64,000 nt of DNA from Acidobacteriota bacterium. GTDB taxonomy: Bacteria; Acidobacteriota; Thermoanaerobaculia; Thermoanaerobaculales; Sulfomarinibacteraceae. This document shows, piece after piece, positions 44,701-52,959 of the stretch. Both the position numbers and the translations under genes were made by a program. The notes below the pieces were generated by a model. The model searched no databases. It had not been told where the DNA came from and saw only the letters and a program-made list of their open reading frames with translations. The stretch is from contig JAJDNM010000149.1 of assembly GCA_022340665.1 (NCBI GenBank), forward strand, positions 19,713 to 83,712, written 5' to 3'. The number at the start of each line of letters is the position of its first letter. Position 1 is the first letter of the stretch.

Positions 44701-44740
44701 TGCCAGGCGCCGTATCAGCGCCTGGCAATTTTCGTGTTTT
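44701..44740 (+). terminator. Rho-independent terminator after the SRPBCC gene
   Basis: A perfect 10-bp stem TGCCAGGCGC/GCGCCTGGCA with a 7-base loop is followed by ATTTTCGTGTTTT, 40 bp after the stop. Confidence 0.9.
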
Positions 44741-44813
44741 GCCGAAAGATCGGTTTAGGGTTGCAAAGCAGAACCGTTTTTGTCATCGTGTTGCCACACA
44801 CTGGGGGTAGGAG

Positions 44814-44900
44814 ATGAGAATGCCGTCGCTGGGTCGATGGACCGTGATCGCAATGGCGATCCTCGGAGTGGTATTGGCCGCTCTGCAGTTATTGGTGTGA
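44814..44900 (+). CDS. 28-residue membrane peptide, coupled to dehalogenase-like gene
   Basis: A tiny open frame with a good ribosome site (GGGGTAGGAG). It begins MRMPSLGRWTVIAMAILGVV and ends LAALQLLV; a basic N-terminus followed by one hydrophobic helix suggests a single-pass membrane peptide. Its stop TGA overlaps the GTG start of the next gene by four bases (GTGA), so the two look co-translated. The peptide could be a leader that sets expression of the enzyme or a true small partner. I do not recognise a family. Confidence 0.55.
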   Translation: MRMPSLGRWTVIAMAILGVVLAALQLLV

Positions 44901-45802
44901 TCGCGACTTTTCTTCCCCCGCCGCCGCTCCCCCCCTGGCTCTCGAAGCAGCTGCCCTTCAGACGCCGTGCCTTCGCCGACGGCGAGCACACGATCCACTT
45001 CGTCGATGAGGGTGACGGCCCGCCGGTCATCCTGCAACACGGTAATCCCACCTGGTGTTATCTTTGGCGCAAGGTCATCGGGATCCTTGCCGACCAGAAT
45101 ATCCGCGTCATAGCCCCAGACCTGGTCGGCCTCGGCCTCAGCTCGAAGCCGCGCGATCTCGGCGTCCACACGCTCGGCTTTCACGCGGAATGCATCGGTT
45201 CCCTCGTCCGGGAGCTCGACCTTCGAGATGTGACCATCGCTGGCCAGGACTGGGGTGGACCGATCATTGGCCTGACGGCGGCCAGAAATGCGGACCGGAT
45301 ACACGGTGCGGTCTTCGCGAACACCGCCCTCCGCGTGCCATCCCAAGAACCGCGGGTGACGCAATTCCACCGATTCAGCCATCGGCCCCTGATCAGTGAT
45401 TTCGCATTCCGCGTGCTCGGTTTTCCATTGCCGACGCTCCACCTCGTGCAGGGTGATCGATCGAGCATCGGACCTGCCGAGCGGCGCGCCTACCGCTGGC
45501 CGCTGCGCAGAGTGCGAGACCGCACGGCCCCGCTGGCCCTGGCCAGACTCGTCCCTTTGAGCCTCGACAGTCCGACCCTCGAAACCCTGCGGGAAGTAGA
45601 CGACTGGGCCCGTTCCTTCGCCGGGCCGGTCAGGCTCGTGTGGGGCGTACGCGACCCGATCCTCGGCCGATCACTCAAGGGCGCCAGGGAGCTCTTTCCC
45701 GATGCCAAGGTCGTTGAAACCGATGCCGGTCACTTCCTCCAGGAAGAGGTCCCGGAGAAGCTGGCCGATGCGATTCTAAGGGTGGCGACCACAAAGTCCT
45801 GA
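44897..45802 (+). CDS. Haloalkane-dehalogenase-like alpha/beta hydrolase
   Basis: 301 residues from the GTG at 44897, the length usual for this family; the open frame extends further left without support. Blocks: ILQHGNPTWCYLWRKVI (oxyanion region with the Asn-Pro-Thr-Trp typical of DhlA/DhaA-type enzymes), DLVGLGLSSKP, nucleophile in GQDWGGPIIG (Asp before Trp), and a late TDAGHFLQEE with the catalytic His. The aspartate nucleophile motif GQDWG strongly favours haloalkane dehalogenase or close relatives. Substrate unknown; closely related proteins also include oxidoreductase-like and epoxide-hydrolase-like members. Confidence 0.85.
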   Translation: MIATFLPPPPLPPWLSKQLPFRRRAFADGEHTIHFVDEGDGPPVILQHGNPTWCYLWRKVIGILADQNIRVIAPDLVGLGLSSKPRDLGVHTLGFHAECIGSLVRELDLRDVTIAGQDWGGPIIGLTAARNADRIHGAVFANTALRVPSQEPRVTQFHRFSHRPLISDFAFRVLGFPLPTLHLVQGDRSSIGPAERRAYRWPLRRVRDRTAPLALARLVPLSLDSPTLETLREVDDWARSFAGPVRLVWGVRDPILGRSLKGARELFPDAKVVETDAGHFLQEEVPEKLADAILRVATTKS

Positions 45803-45890
45803 CCTCCCTCGTACCTCAACGACCACTGGCGGCTTTCGTGCCGCCTCTGCAGATCACCACTCGGGTTGCCGGAGCGGAGGTAGTTGGGTC

Positions 45891-45921
45891 AAAAAAAAGC
45901 CCCTCCGCTCGGGAGGGGCTT
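45891..45921 (-). terminator. Terminator of second RRM gene
   Basis: A stem AAGCCCCTCC/GGAGGGGCTT with a 5-base loop, followed on the minus strand by eight T. Close in sequence to the terminator of RRM copy 1. Confidence 0.9.
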
Positions 45922-45941
45922 CGGGTTTGATCGGTTCAGGC

Positions 45942-46238
45942 TTACCAGCCGCCGCCGTAACCGCCACGACCGCCGCCGCCGCCGTTGCGCTGCTTGGCCT
46001 GGGCCACGTCAACGCGAATGGTGCGTCCGTCGAGCTCGGTGCCGTTGAGGGCTGCAATCGCCTTGTCGGCCGCTTCGTCATCCTCGAAGGTGACGAAACC
46101 GAATCCGCGCGATCGGCCGGTGTCGCGATCGCTGATCACTACCGCTTCACTGACCTCGCCGTGGGCGGCAAACGCGTTGCGCAGTGCCTCGTCGTTCGTG
46201 CCCCAGCTCAAACTACCAACAAACAGTTTCTTCGACAT
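45942..46238 (-). CDS. Glycine-rich RRM RNA-binding protein, copy 2
   Basis: 98 residues with the same N-terminus ([14 protein letters not shown]), RNP2 KLFVGSL and RNP1 RGFGFVTF, and a longer Gly-rich tail with Arg and Tyr (GGGGGRGGYGGGW) of the RGG kind. It is a paralogue of the gene at 42787, only 3 kb away and in the same orientation. The differing tails may tune RNA affinity. The promoter, leader and terminator are all conserved with copy 1. Confidence 0.95.
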   Translation of the reverse strand: MSKKLFVGSLSWGTNDEALRNAFAAHGEVSEAVVISDRDTGRSRGFGFVTFEDDEAADKAIAALNGTELDGRTIRVDVAQAKQRNGGGGGRGGYGGGW

Positions 46239-46365
46239 ATCTCTCTCTTATCTCCCTGAGCGCTGCTGTTCCGGAGCGCGCCCGTCTCGCAAACCGTGGT
46301 GGACCGTGCGTCCACCCAAAACAGAAGCCGGCCCCGTTGGCCGGCAACAGACAGCGCACTATAAC
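46239..46365 (-). promoter_or_regulatory. Structured 5' leader of RRM gene, copy 2
   Basis: The counterpart of the leader at 43078-43200. Stems: GCCGGCC/GGCCGGC (46327-46333 with 46339-46345), GGTGGAC/GTCCACC (46298-46304 with 46310-46316) and GCGCT/AGCGC (46260-46264 with 46275-46279). A TTATAGT -10 box lies at 46358-46364 on the minus strand. In the middle stem, one base pair differs from copy 1 in both strands (G-C against A-T), a compensatory change. Confidence 0.65.
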
Positions 46366-46419
46366 AGATATCCTCTTGTTTTCCAACTATTTTCTCGACT
46401 GTGGCCGGGGACACCAGGC

Positions 46420-46603
46420 CACGCTGTCATTCCTCTGCTCGCTCACCCCGTTTGCTCGGTCGGAATGGCAGGAAAAAGGACGCCATCCGGCTTCGCCGGG
46501 ACTTATATGTGCCGCCCCTCCAGATCGCTGCCCGGACGGGCTCGAATTCTGTATTCCGACATCCGACTCCCCAATTGGCAGGGTGGGTAGAAACTCCTCG
46601 ACC
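46420..46603. repeat. Second CATTCC-type element and ATTC words
   Basis: CTGTCATTCC near 46431 and GGAATGGCAG near 46462 are inverted partners, a shorter relative of the element at 43.9 kb. Toward 46540-46600 come ATTC words (CGAATTCTGTATTCC) and GCAGGGTGGGTAGAAA, again a G-rich core. No gene is visible. Confidence 0.5.
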
Positions 46604-47383
46604 CTATTCCGCCTTCTTTTCCGGGTGCCACGAGAGGTCCTTGCGGTATTTTCCGGTCACGTACTCGTAGCCACGGATGTGCGGCAGCATCTTCTCCCAG
46701 ACGGGCGCGGTCGCCTTCATCAGCTCTTCGTTCGACTCCACCACGTCGGCCCTCGTAAAGAACGCGCCGGCGCTCGCGCCCCACTCGAGATAGCCGATGA
46801 CCGGGCCTTCGGTTCCGAGGCCTCCGACTGCCGTCCTCCATCCACCCGGCACCTCGTGTTCTGTCATAAGTTGGGCGAACTTTTTGAACCCCTCCTCGAC
46901 AGCCTCCATATGGCCGGGCTTGACAAATATCGTTCCCCAGAAGAAGAAGTCGTCCCCCTCGGGCTGGTTCTCTGGAAGGTAGGACAGATCGGGACGGGGA
47001 TACCAGAGACTCACTTTGGTGTGCTTCAGCGTGGCGTCGAGGTCGTCATTCCAGTCGGCGAAATTCTCCTTACCCCAGAGGTCGGCGAAGGCCATCCATT
47101 TCTTGGATGTGGCCTCGAGGCCGGCGAGGCCGTCGACCCAAAAGGTGATCGTGTAACGCATGTCGTCCGAGGCGTAAACGTCCCACCCGTAGTCCAGGCC
47201 GTGTTCGGTTGCGGGTCCGTGAAGCGCCTTGAGCGACGCTTCGAACTTTGCGATCCCCTCGGGATGGACCGCGAACTCCTGAAACACGACAAGCTGTTGT
47301 GGCTCCTTCTCCTCCCCGGCCACCGCCAGGCCCGGGATCAGAAGCAGTGACACGACGAAACACACCATAATTCTCTTTTTCAT
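46604..47383 (-). CDS. Secreted protein of unknown function, possible dimeric alpha/beta-barrel fold
   Basis: 259 residues with a clear signal peptide (RIMVCFVVSLLLIPGLAVAG). The mature protein shows two similar modules: VVFQEFAVHPEGIAKFEASL followed by YTITFWVDGLAGLEA, and FFFWGTIFVKPGHMEAVEEG followed by PVIGYLEWGASAG. This pattern suggests a duplicated ferredoxin-like alpha/beta barrel (ABM/NIPSNAP style), with two conserved Trp-rich strands. I cannot name a function. It is alone in its unit with a GGAGGA site. Confidence 0.7.
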   Translation of the reverse strand: MKKRIMVCFVVSLLLIPGLAVAGEEKEPQQLVVFQEFAVHPEGIAKFEASLKALHGPATEHGLDYGWDVYASDDMRYTITFWVDGLAGLEATSKKWMAFADLWGKENFADWNDDLDATLKHTKVSLWYPRPDLSYLPENQPEGDDFFFWGTIFVKPGHMEAVEEGFKKFAQLMTEHEVPGGWRTAVGGLGTEGPVIGYLEWGASAGAFFTRADVVESNEELMKATAPVWEKMLPHIRGYEYVTGKYRKDLSWHPEKKAE

Positions 47384-47785
47384 GGATCCTCCTTCTTCGA
47401 AACTCGGTTGTCGTTCCCCGTTTCCGGGCTTGGGTGTATGAAAAGAATGTGGTCCGGGAGGACGGTGCTGTCAACCAGCGCCCAAACTTGACCCCGACTG
47501 ATCATGAAGCTCTTGCTGCGGAACATCCCGCCCGCAGCACCTCGCCGCCCTCGTGACGAATCCTCGCAGATAGTCCGGATCAACAGGGATGCTTCATTCC
47601 ATGAGCCCTGATGAGGCCTGAAGGAACCGCCAACTGAGCCCGGCGGGCAAAACATTTTACGAGTCGGCAGCGCTCGAGGCCCGCCATCCTGGTTTCAGCG
47701 ACAGTGACGGCGGAGCCGTGGCCATGAAACTGTTGTGTGGCGTTGCCGTACTACCATGGTAGTAGTGAACCGGGGGACAGGTCGT
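47384..47785. other. 402-bp gap upstream of esterase-like gene
   Basis: No gene is evident. At its right end lies a perfect 16-bp palindrome (separate entry). The rest has ordinary GC content and no clear repeats. Confidence 0.4.
47749..47764. promoter_or_regulatory. Perfect palindrome TACTACCATGGTAGTA
   Basis: A 16-bp perfect palindrome centred about 30 bp upstream of the ATG of the alpha/beta hydrolase-TPR gene (47786). Its length and symmetry fit a dimeric repressor site. Confidence 0.45.
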
Positions 47786-50152
47786 ATGTCTGCAGATCGT
47801 GCTCGAACATCGCCCAGAATCCTCGCCATCTCCATTCTGTTTTTGACCAGCACACTGGTCGGCCCAGCGTTGTCTCGTGCCGAGGTCGTCGCCGTGCACG
47901 TGATCAGCCGCGAGGTGGTTCCACCTGAGCCAACTCACGGGCAGTCGGAGGCATACGAAATCCTGAAAGGGACGATCGACCTTGAGGTGGATCCCGATAA
48001 CCCTGCCAATTATTTGATCGTGGACCTCCATCTCGCGCCTCGCAACGGGTCCGGCAAGGTCGAGTTCTCGACCGATTTCGAGCTCCACAAACCGGTCGAT
48101 GCGACCCGCGGCAGCCGACGCCTGCTGTACTTCATCAACAACCGCGGCAATAAGCACGGGGGCGTCTTCAATTTCGAGACTGAAAAGAACTGGCTCTACA
48201 GTCGCGGTTTCGCCTACCTGTGGTGCGGGTGGAATTCCGATGTGATCGTGTCCGATAGAAAGTTGAATATCCGCGTGCCGGTCGCCACCGAGAACGGCAA
48301 ACCGATAATCGGCAGGACGTACTCCGAGATCTACTCCTACGCCGACGACCTCGTCTACACCCTCCCGCTCACCTGGGGCGGATCCCTGCCCCAGCAACCC
48401 GCCAGCCTGGATACATCGACCGCCAGGCTGACCAGGCGACAATACCCGTGGACCGATCCGGTCGAGGTGCCGCGCGAGCACTGGGCGTTCGGCCGATTCG
48501 AGGATGGTGAGGTCGTGCCCGATCCAGGGTTCTTGACCGTCACCGTGGGAATCAAGCCGGGCTGGTTGTACGAGCTCGTCTACACGGCGACCAATCCACG
48601 CATTGCCGGGCTCGGTCTGGCCGCCATCCGCGACGTCGTTTCTTTCTTCCGTTACGAGGAGACCGATGACTCTGGCTTTCCCAACCCGCTCCACGAAGCG
48701 GTGGACCACGTCTATGCCTGGGGCCACTCGCAATCCGGTCGATTGATCTACCACTTCGTCCATCAGGATTTCAATGGTGATGAGAAGCATCGACTCGTCT
48801 TCGACGGCGTCATCGCCAACTGCCCTGGCGCCGGCAGGGGACTCTTCAACTCCCGCTTCGCACAACCGACCCGCCACGGTTCGCACCTCGAAGATAATCG
48901 TTTCCCTATCGACACCTTTCCATTCAACACGGTCGAGCAGGTCGACCCGGTGACCGGCGAGCGCGGCGACGCCCTGGCCAGGGCGCGCGCCTCCGGATTC
49001 CTGCCGAAGATGATATTCATCAACTCGTCTACCGACTACTGGACGCGCGCTGCGTCCCTGCTGCACACGGACGTCGCCGGGGAAAAAGACTCAGAGATCG
49101 ACCCGTCGGTGCGGATCTACCTGGTGGCGTCGCGCGCCCACGTCGACTCGCGAATCGCGTTCGTCGGCCGCGCCCTGTTGATAGCGCTCGACCAGTGGGT
49201 CAGCCGTGGCGTCGATCCGCCGCCATCTCGTATCCCGAAGATCTCTGACGGCTCTCTGGTCGATCTCGAAACTTGGCGTGAGGCGTTCCCGAAGATACCG
49301 GGTGTTCTCCTGCCGCCGTCGTACTATCAGCCCTTGCGCCTCGACCTCGGGCCGCGCTGGTCGAGCCAGGGAATCGCCGACAACGTACCACCCAAAACCG
49401 GCCCGCGCTACGTCGCACTCGTGCCGCAGGTTGATGCCGATGGGCACGAGATCGCCGGGATTCGCCTGCCGGAGGTCGATGTGCCGCTGGCCACCTTCAC
49501 AGGCTGGAGCATGCGTTCGCCCGTATTCAGCAGCACCCTGCGCAGGAACGCAGGGGCGGTGTGGCCGATGCCCCTGACGAAGGACGACCGCGAGGCGACC
49601 AACGATCCAAGGCGATCGATCGCTGAGCGCTATGCCAGCAGGGCGGATTACCTGTTGCGTGTCGTTGAAAGCCTGGTCGAGCTGCGGCGTGACCGCTTGC
49701 TGCTCGATGAAGACGTCGCTGGGTTACTCGATCAGGCGGTTGAAGTCTCGACTCTTCTCGGTGAGCTCCGCCCGATCGAGGAAATCGCCGCCGAGCGGGG
49801 ACCGGCAGCCGCAAAGGCGGTGTTCGACACGATGAACGCTGCTCACGCAGGATCGTGGACAGGGACCGGTCCGCGAGCGATCGCTCGTACGCTCAATTCG
49901 AAGGGCTACGGTCTCATGCAATCGGGGAAACTCAGCGAGGCGCTCACCGTGTTCGAGCTCGCTGTCACGCTCGACCCGGAAAACGCCAACGCCTGGGATA
50001 GCCTCGGCGAGTGTCAGATGACCATGAAGAACTACGACGGAGCCGTCTCGAGCTTCACGAAATCTCTCGAGCTCGATCCCGATAATTCTCACGCGGCAGC
50101 CATGATCGAGCGCGCATCGTCGGGGTCGCCTACTGATCGTCCTTTTCACTGA
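47786..50152 (+). CDS. Exported alpha/beta hydrolase-domain protein with C-terminal TPRs
   Basis: 788 residues from the ATG at 47786. N-terminal signal (ILAISILFLTSTLVGPALSRA). Residues about 40-600 resemble the large alpha/beta hydrolase domain family (Abhydrolase_10): LLYFINNRGNKH, SRGFAYLWCGWN, and the nucleophile elbow YAWGHSQSGRLIYHF (GxSxG Ser), then NSSTDYWTRAASLLHTD. The C-terminal 90 residues hold two TPRs (LNSKGYGLMQSGKLSEALT, then NAWDSLGECQMTMKN). Family members are periplasmic esterases of unknown physiological substrate; TPRs are an uncommon extra and may bind a partner protein. Confidence 0.82.
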   Translation: MSADRARTSPRILAISILFLTSTLVGPALSRAEVVAVHVISREVVPPEPTHGQSEAYEILKGTIDLEVDPDNPANYLIVDLHLAPRNGSGKVEFSTDFELHKPVDATRGSRRLLYFINNRGNKHGGVFNFETEKNWLYSRGFAYLWCGWNSDVIVSDRKLNIRVPVATENGKPIIGRTYSEIYSYADDLVYTLPLTWGGSLPQQPASLDTSTARLTRRQYPWTDPVEVPREHWAFGRFEDGEVVPDPGFLTVTVGIKPGWLYELVYTATNPRIAGLGLAAIRDVVSFFRYEETDDSGFPNPLHEAVDHVYAWGHSQSGRLIYHFVHQDFNGDEKHRLVFDGVIANCPGAGRGLFNSRFAQPTRHGSHLEDNRFPIDTFPFNTVEQVDPVTGERGDALARARASGFLPKMIFINSSTDYWTRAASLLHTDVAGEKDSEIDPSVRIYLVASRAHVDSRIAFVGRALLIALDQWVSRGVDPPPSRIPKISDGSLVDLETWREAFPKIPGVLLPPSYYQPLRLDLGPRWSSQGIADNVPPKTGPRYVALVPQVDADGHEIAGIRLPEVDVPLATFTGWSMRSPVFSSTLRRNAGAVWPMPLTKDDREATNDPRRSIAERYASRADYLLRVVESLVELRRDRLLLDEDVAGLLDQAVEVSTLLGELRPIEEIAAERGPAAAKAVFDTMNAAHAGSWTGTGPRAIARTLNSKGYGLMQSGKLSEALTVFELAVTLDPENANAWDSLGECQMTMKNYDGAVSSFTKSLELDPDNSHAAAMIERASSGSPTDRPFH

Positions 50153-50834
50153 TGCGCTGCCGGTGATACTCGACGCTCCAGTCTTCCAACTCTTCGGCCG
50201 ACGGACAGGTGAGGCCGAGCACGGCGGCAGTTACGAGAAAGGCGAGGGCAGTCGCGGCCACCAACCACGAAGGAATGAAATCACCGACATGGAGACGTGC
50301 GTAGAACTCGGTCAGGCTGGTGACCCGGGTAGGGTGAATGAAGAGCTTGGTGACCCAGACTGCGGCGATGAACCCGATTACCAACAGGTAATTGCGGCGG
50401 AGCCGGAGCCGTATTCCGGTCAACCAGCTGATTGAAAAGTCGCATTGACGAAGGTCTGCCGCGAGCAAATGGATCCAGTCCGGGCTTGGATCCGAGGATT
50501 TCGGCGGACTCAAGATGTTCGCGAAGAAGCCCGATTCGAGGAGATACAGCCGCCACTTGCTGTGGTGCAGATGACGGTAACGACGGCCCTCGAGGAATAA
50601 CGAGATGAAGACCAGCGCCAGGCCGAGCAGCAGCGTGTAGTGAGGAATGTCGGGGGAGCCGAGCGTGAACGTCGTCAAGGCGGTGGCGAGGATGACGGTC
50701 CAGTTCGAGGTCACGTCAAGCCGCTGCCTCCACACCGACATCCGTTGCATCTCCGCCCTGTAGAGGTGTGTGACTGCCGTCACCGTGTCACTCTCATCGA
50801 TGGCGTCGACTAGCGGATTAGATTCGATGGCCAT
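50130..50834 (-). CDS. DUF2270-type membrane protein
   Basis: 234 residues, convergent with the hydrolase and overlapping its end by 23 bp. Four TM helices: two before residue 85 and two after 145, with a soluble middle (HSKWRLYLLESGFFANIL). The N-terminal TAVTHLYRAEMQRMSVWRQR and the FLEGRRYRHLHHSKW stretch are typical of DUF2270. No function is known for the family. The gene diverges from the ClC channel with starts close together. Confidence 0.82.
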   Translation of the reverse strand: MAIESNPLVDAIDESDTVTAVTHLYRAEMQRMSVWRQRLDVTSNWTVILATALTTFTLGSPDIPHYTLLLGLALVFISLFLEGRRYRHLHHSKWRLYLLESGFFANILSPPKSSDPSPDWIHLLAADLRQCDFSISWLTGIRLRLRRNYLLVIGFIAAVWVTKLFIHPTRVTSLTEFYARLHVGDFIPSWLVAATALAFLVTAAVLGLTCPSAEELEDWSVEYHRQRISEKDDQ

Positions 50835-50895
50835 CGGCGAACTCTATCACGCGAGTATTCGAACTGTCCGCGGGTGGCGGGCGTACACTGAAACG

Positions 50896-52959
50896 GTGAA
50901 ATTGGACAGTCGGTCCCTGGTTTTTCGAGGTGCCCTGGGCCTTTTCGAGCGCGCGCATCTTTTTCTGAAGTACACCGAGCACTCGTACATGGTGCTGGTT
51001 GCGATTGCGATCGGCCTTCTCGGTGGTCTCGGCGCAGTCGGATTCCGAGAGTGCATCCGTCTCTTCCAGGTGGTGGCGTGGCACACAGACAAGGTCACTC
51101 TCGATTACATCAGGCAACTGCCGAACTGGTGGAAGATCGCTTCACCAGCGGTCGGTGGCCTGATCGTTGGCGCGATCATCGTCCGCTTCGCGGCCGAGGC
51201 CAAAGGCCACGGCGTGCCCGAGGTCATGGAGGCGGTGGCGCTTCACGGCGGTCGAATTCGTCCTCGAGTTGTCATCGCCAAGTTGGTCGCCTCGGGCGTA
51301 TGTATCGCCTCGGGGGGATCGGTAGGCCGGGAGGGGCCGATCGTCCAGATCGGCTCCGCCATCGCCTCCTCGATCGGCCAGTGGCTGCACGTGGGTGAGC
51401 GACGGATGCGGACCCTCGTCGGCTGTGGCGCCGCGGCCGGCATAGCCGCCACCTTCAATGCCCCGGTGGCCGGCGCCCTGTTTGCAGTCGAGATCATCCT
51501 CGGGGATTTCGGGGTGACACAGTTCTCCCCGATCGTGATCTCGTCGGTGACCGCGACCGTGGTCAGCCGCCACTTCCTCGGCGATTTTCCGGCCTTCGAG
51601 GTGCCGGCTTACAGCCTGGTCAGTGCCAACGAGCTCTTCGCGTACGGTGCGTTGGGAATCATCGCCGGTCTTCTCGCGGTGGTCTTCGTCCGTGCCCTGT
51701 ACGGGGCGGAGGATCTCTTCGACTCGCTGCGCATTCCAGCAATTCTGAAGCCGGCACTCGGCGGGGTGCTCATCGGATTGATTGCGATCCGATATCCCGA
51801 GATCTTCGGTGTCGGTTACGAGGCCATCAACGAGGCTTTGACCGAGGATCTCGCCTGGCACCTCTTGCTGATGCTGGTGATGGTGAAAATCGTTGCGGTG
51901 TCGCTGACCATAGGCTCGGGCGGATCCGGCGGAATCTTCGCGCCCTCCCTCTTCATCGGCGCGATGGCGGGCGGCGCGGTCGGCACGGTGGTCCACTCCA
52001 TGTGGCCCGAGCTTTCGGGGAGCCCCGGCGCATACTCCCTGGTGGGGATGGGTGCTGTGGTGGCGGCGGGAACTCACGCACCGATCACCGCCATCGTGAT
52101 GATTTTCGAGCTCACCAGCGATTACAAGATCATCCTGCCGTTGATGATCAGCTGCATCATCGCCACGCTCTTCGCGACACGCGTTCAGAAGGCGTCGATA
52201 TACACTCTCAAGCTTCTGCGGCGGGGGGTCGACATTCGCGGCGGCTATTCGGCCAACGTGCTCGCGCACCTTTCGGTGGGCGATGCGATGCGGAGCGAAT
52301 ACGCCGAAGCCGGACGCGCCGAGAAGCTCATGCCTGTGATCTCCCGTTTTGTCGAAAGGCCGGGAGATTCGGTGTTGGTGACGGATTCAGATCGGAGACT
52401 CCTCGGAGTGATCACGATCGACGATATTCGTCCTCTGATGACCGACCCTGAATCAGTGCGAGGGCTGGTAATTGCCGAGGACATGATGCGCACCGAAGGC
52501 TACCCGGTGTTCAGGCCAGAGGATCCCCTGGATGAGGTCATGCGGCGCTTCGGGCGATACCGTTTCACCGCGCCGGTGGTGGACAAAGGCCGCGTTGTGG
52601 GTGCGCTCTGGCCCCAGGACGTGATCGAGGCGTACAACTCCGAGATCCTCAAACGCGACATGGCCTCGACCATGGCGGGCTCGGTCGGTAGCGGCGCGCG
52701 GCGGCAGGCCCTACCCGGCGTGCGCGGGATGAGCATGGCTGAGGTAGAGGTCCCGGCGAGCTTTTTCGGCCGCAGCGTGGGCTCGCTCGACATTCGCAAG
52801 CGCTTTGGTGTCAGTCTCCTTCTCATAAAACGCACGGGAGACAACGGCAAACAGATCATCGACGAGCTGCCGCACGCGGACTCCGTGTTTCAGGAGGGTG
52901 ACGTCGTCCTGGTGCTTGGGAACGAGGATCGAGTCAGTCAGTTCGAAAGGACCGGTTGA
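50896..52959 (+). CDS. ClC-family chloride channel/transporter with CBS and RCK-C-like domains
   Basis: 687 residues from a GTG at 50896, chosen to avoid overlap with the divergent gene; an ATG at 50827 remains possible. The ClC core includes GHGVPEVMEA (His where E. coli ClC has Ser in GSGIP), the gating-Glu motif GREGPIVQIG and GGIFAPSLFIG. Two CBS domains (about 435-550) and a TrkA_C/RCK-C-like domain at the end (PASFFGRSVGSLDIRKRFG) follow. It probably moves chloride, possibly in exchange for protons, since the gating Glu is retained. It heads the row ClC-KtrB-KtrA-SLC13, with KtrB starting directly after its stop. Confidence 0.88.
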   Translation: MKLDSRSLVFRGALGLFERAHLFLKYTEHSYMVLVAIAIGLLGGLGAVGFRECIRLFQVVAWHTDKVTLDYIRQLPNWWKIASPAVGGLIVGAIIVRFAAEAKGHGVPEVMEAVALHGGRIRPRVVIAKLVASGVCIASGGSVGREGPIVQIGSAIASSIGQWLHVGERRMRTLVGCGAAAGIAATFNAPVAGALFAVEIILGDFGVTQFSPIVISSVTATVVSRHFLGDFPAFEVPAYSLVSANELFAYGALGIIAGLLAVVFVRALYGAEDLFDSLRIPAILKPALGGVLIGLIAIRYPEIFGVGYEAINEALTEDLAWHLLLMLVMVKIVAVSLTIGSGGSGGIFAPSLFIGAMAGGAVGTVVHSMWPELSGSPGAYSLVGMGAVVAAGTHAPITAIVMIFELTSDYKIILPLMISCIIATLFATRVQKASIYTLKLLRRGVDIRGGYSANVLAHLSVGDAMRSEYAEAGRAEKLMPVISRFVERPGDSVLVTDSDRRLLGVITIDDIRPLMTDPESVRGLVIAEDMMRTEGYPVFRPEDPLDEVMRRFGRYRFTAPVVDKGRVVGALWPQDVIEAYNSEILKRDMASTMAGSVGSGARRQALPGVRGMSMAEVEVPASFFGRSVGSLDIRKRFGVSLLLIKRTGDNGKQIIDELPHADSVFQEGDVVLVLGNEDRVSQFERTG

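Noticed and set aside
47657..49066. 469-codon minus-strand frame opposite the hydrolase-TPR gene
   Set aside because: No motifs; the plus strand carries a signal peptide and a GxSxG site.
51142..52269. 375-codon minus-strand frame opposite the ClC channel
   Set aside because: His/Arg/Asp-rich antisense shadow of a membrane protein gene.
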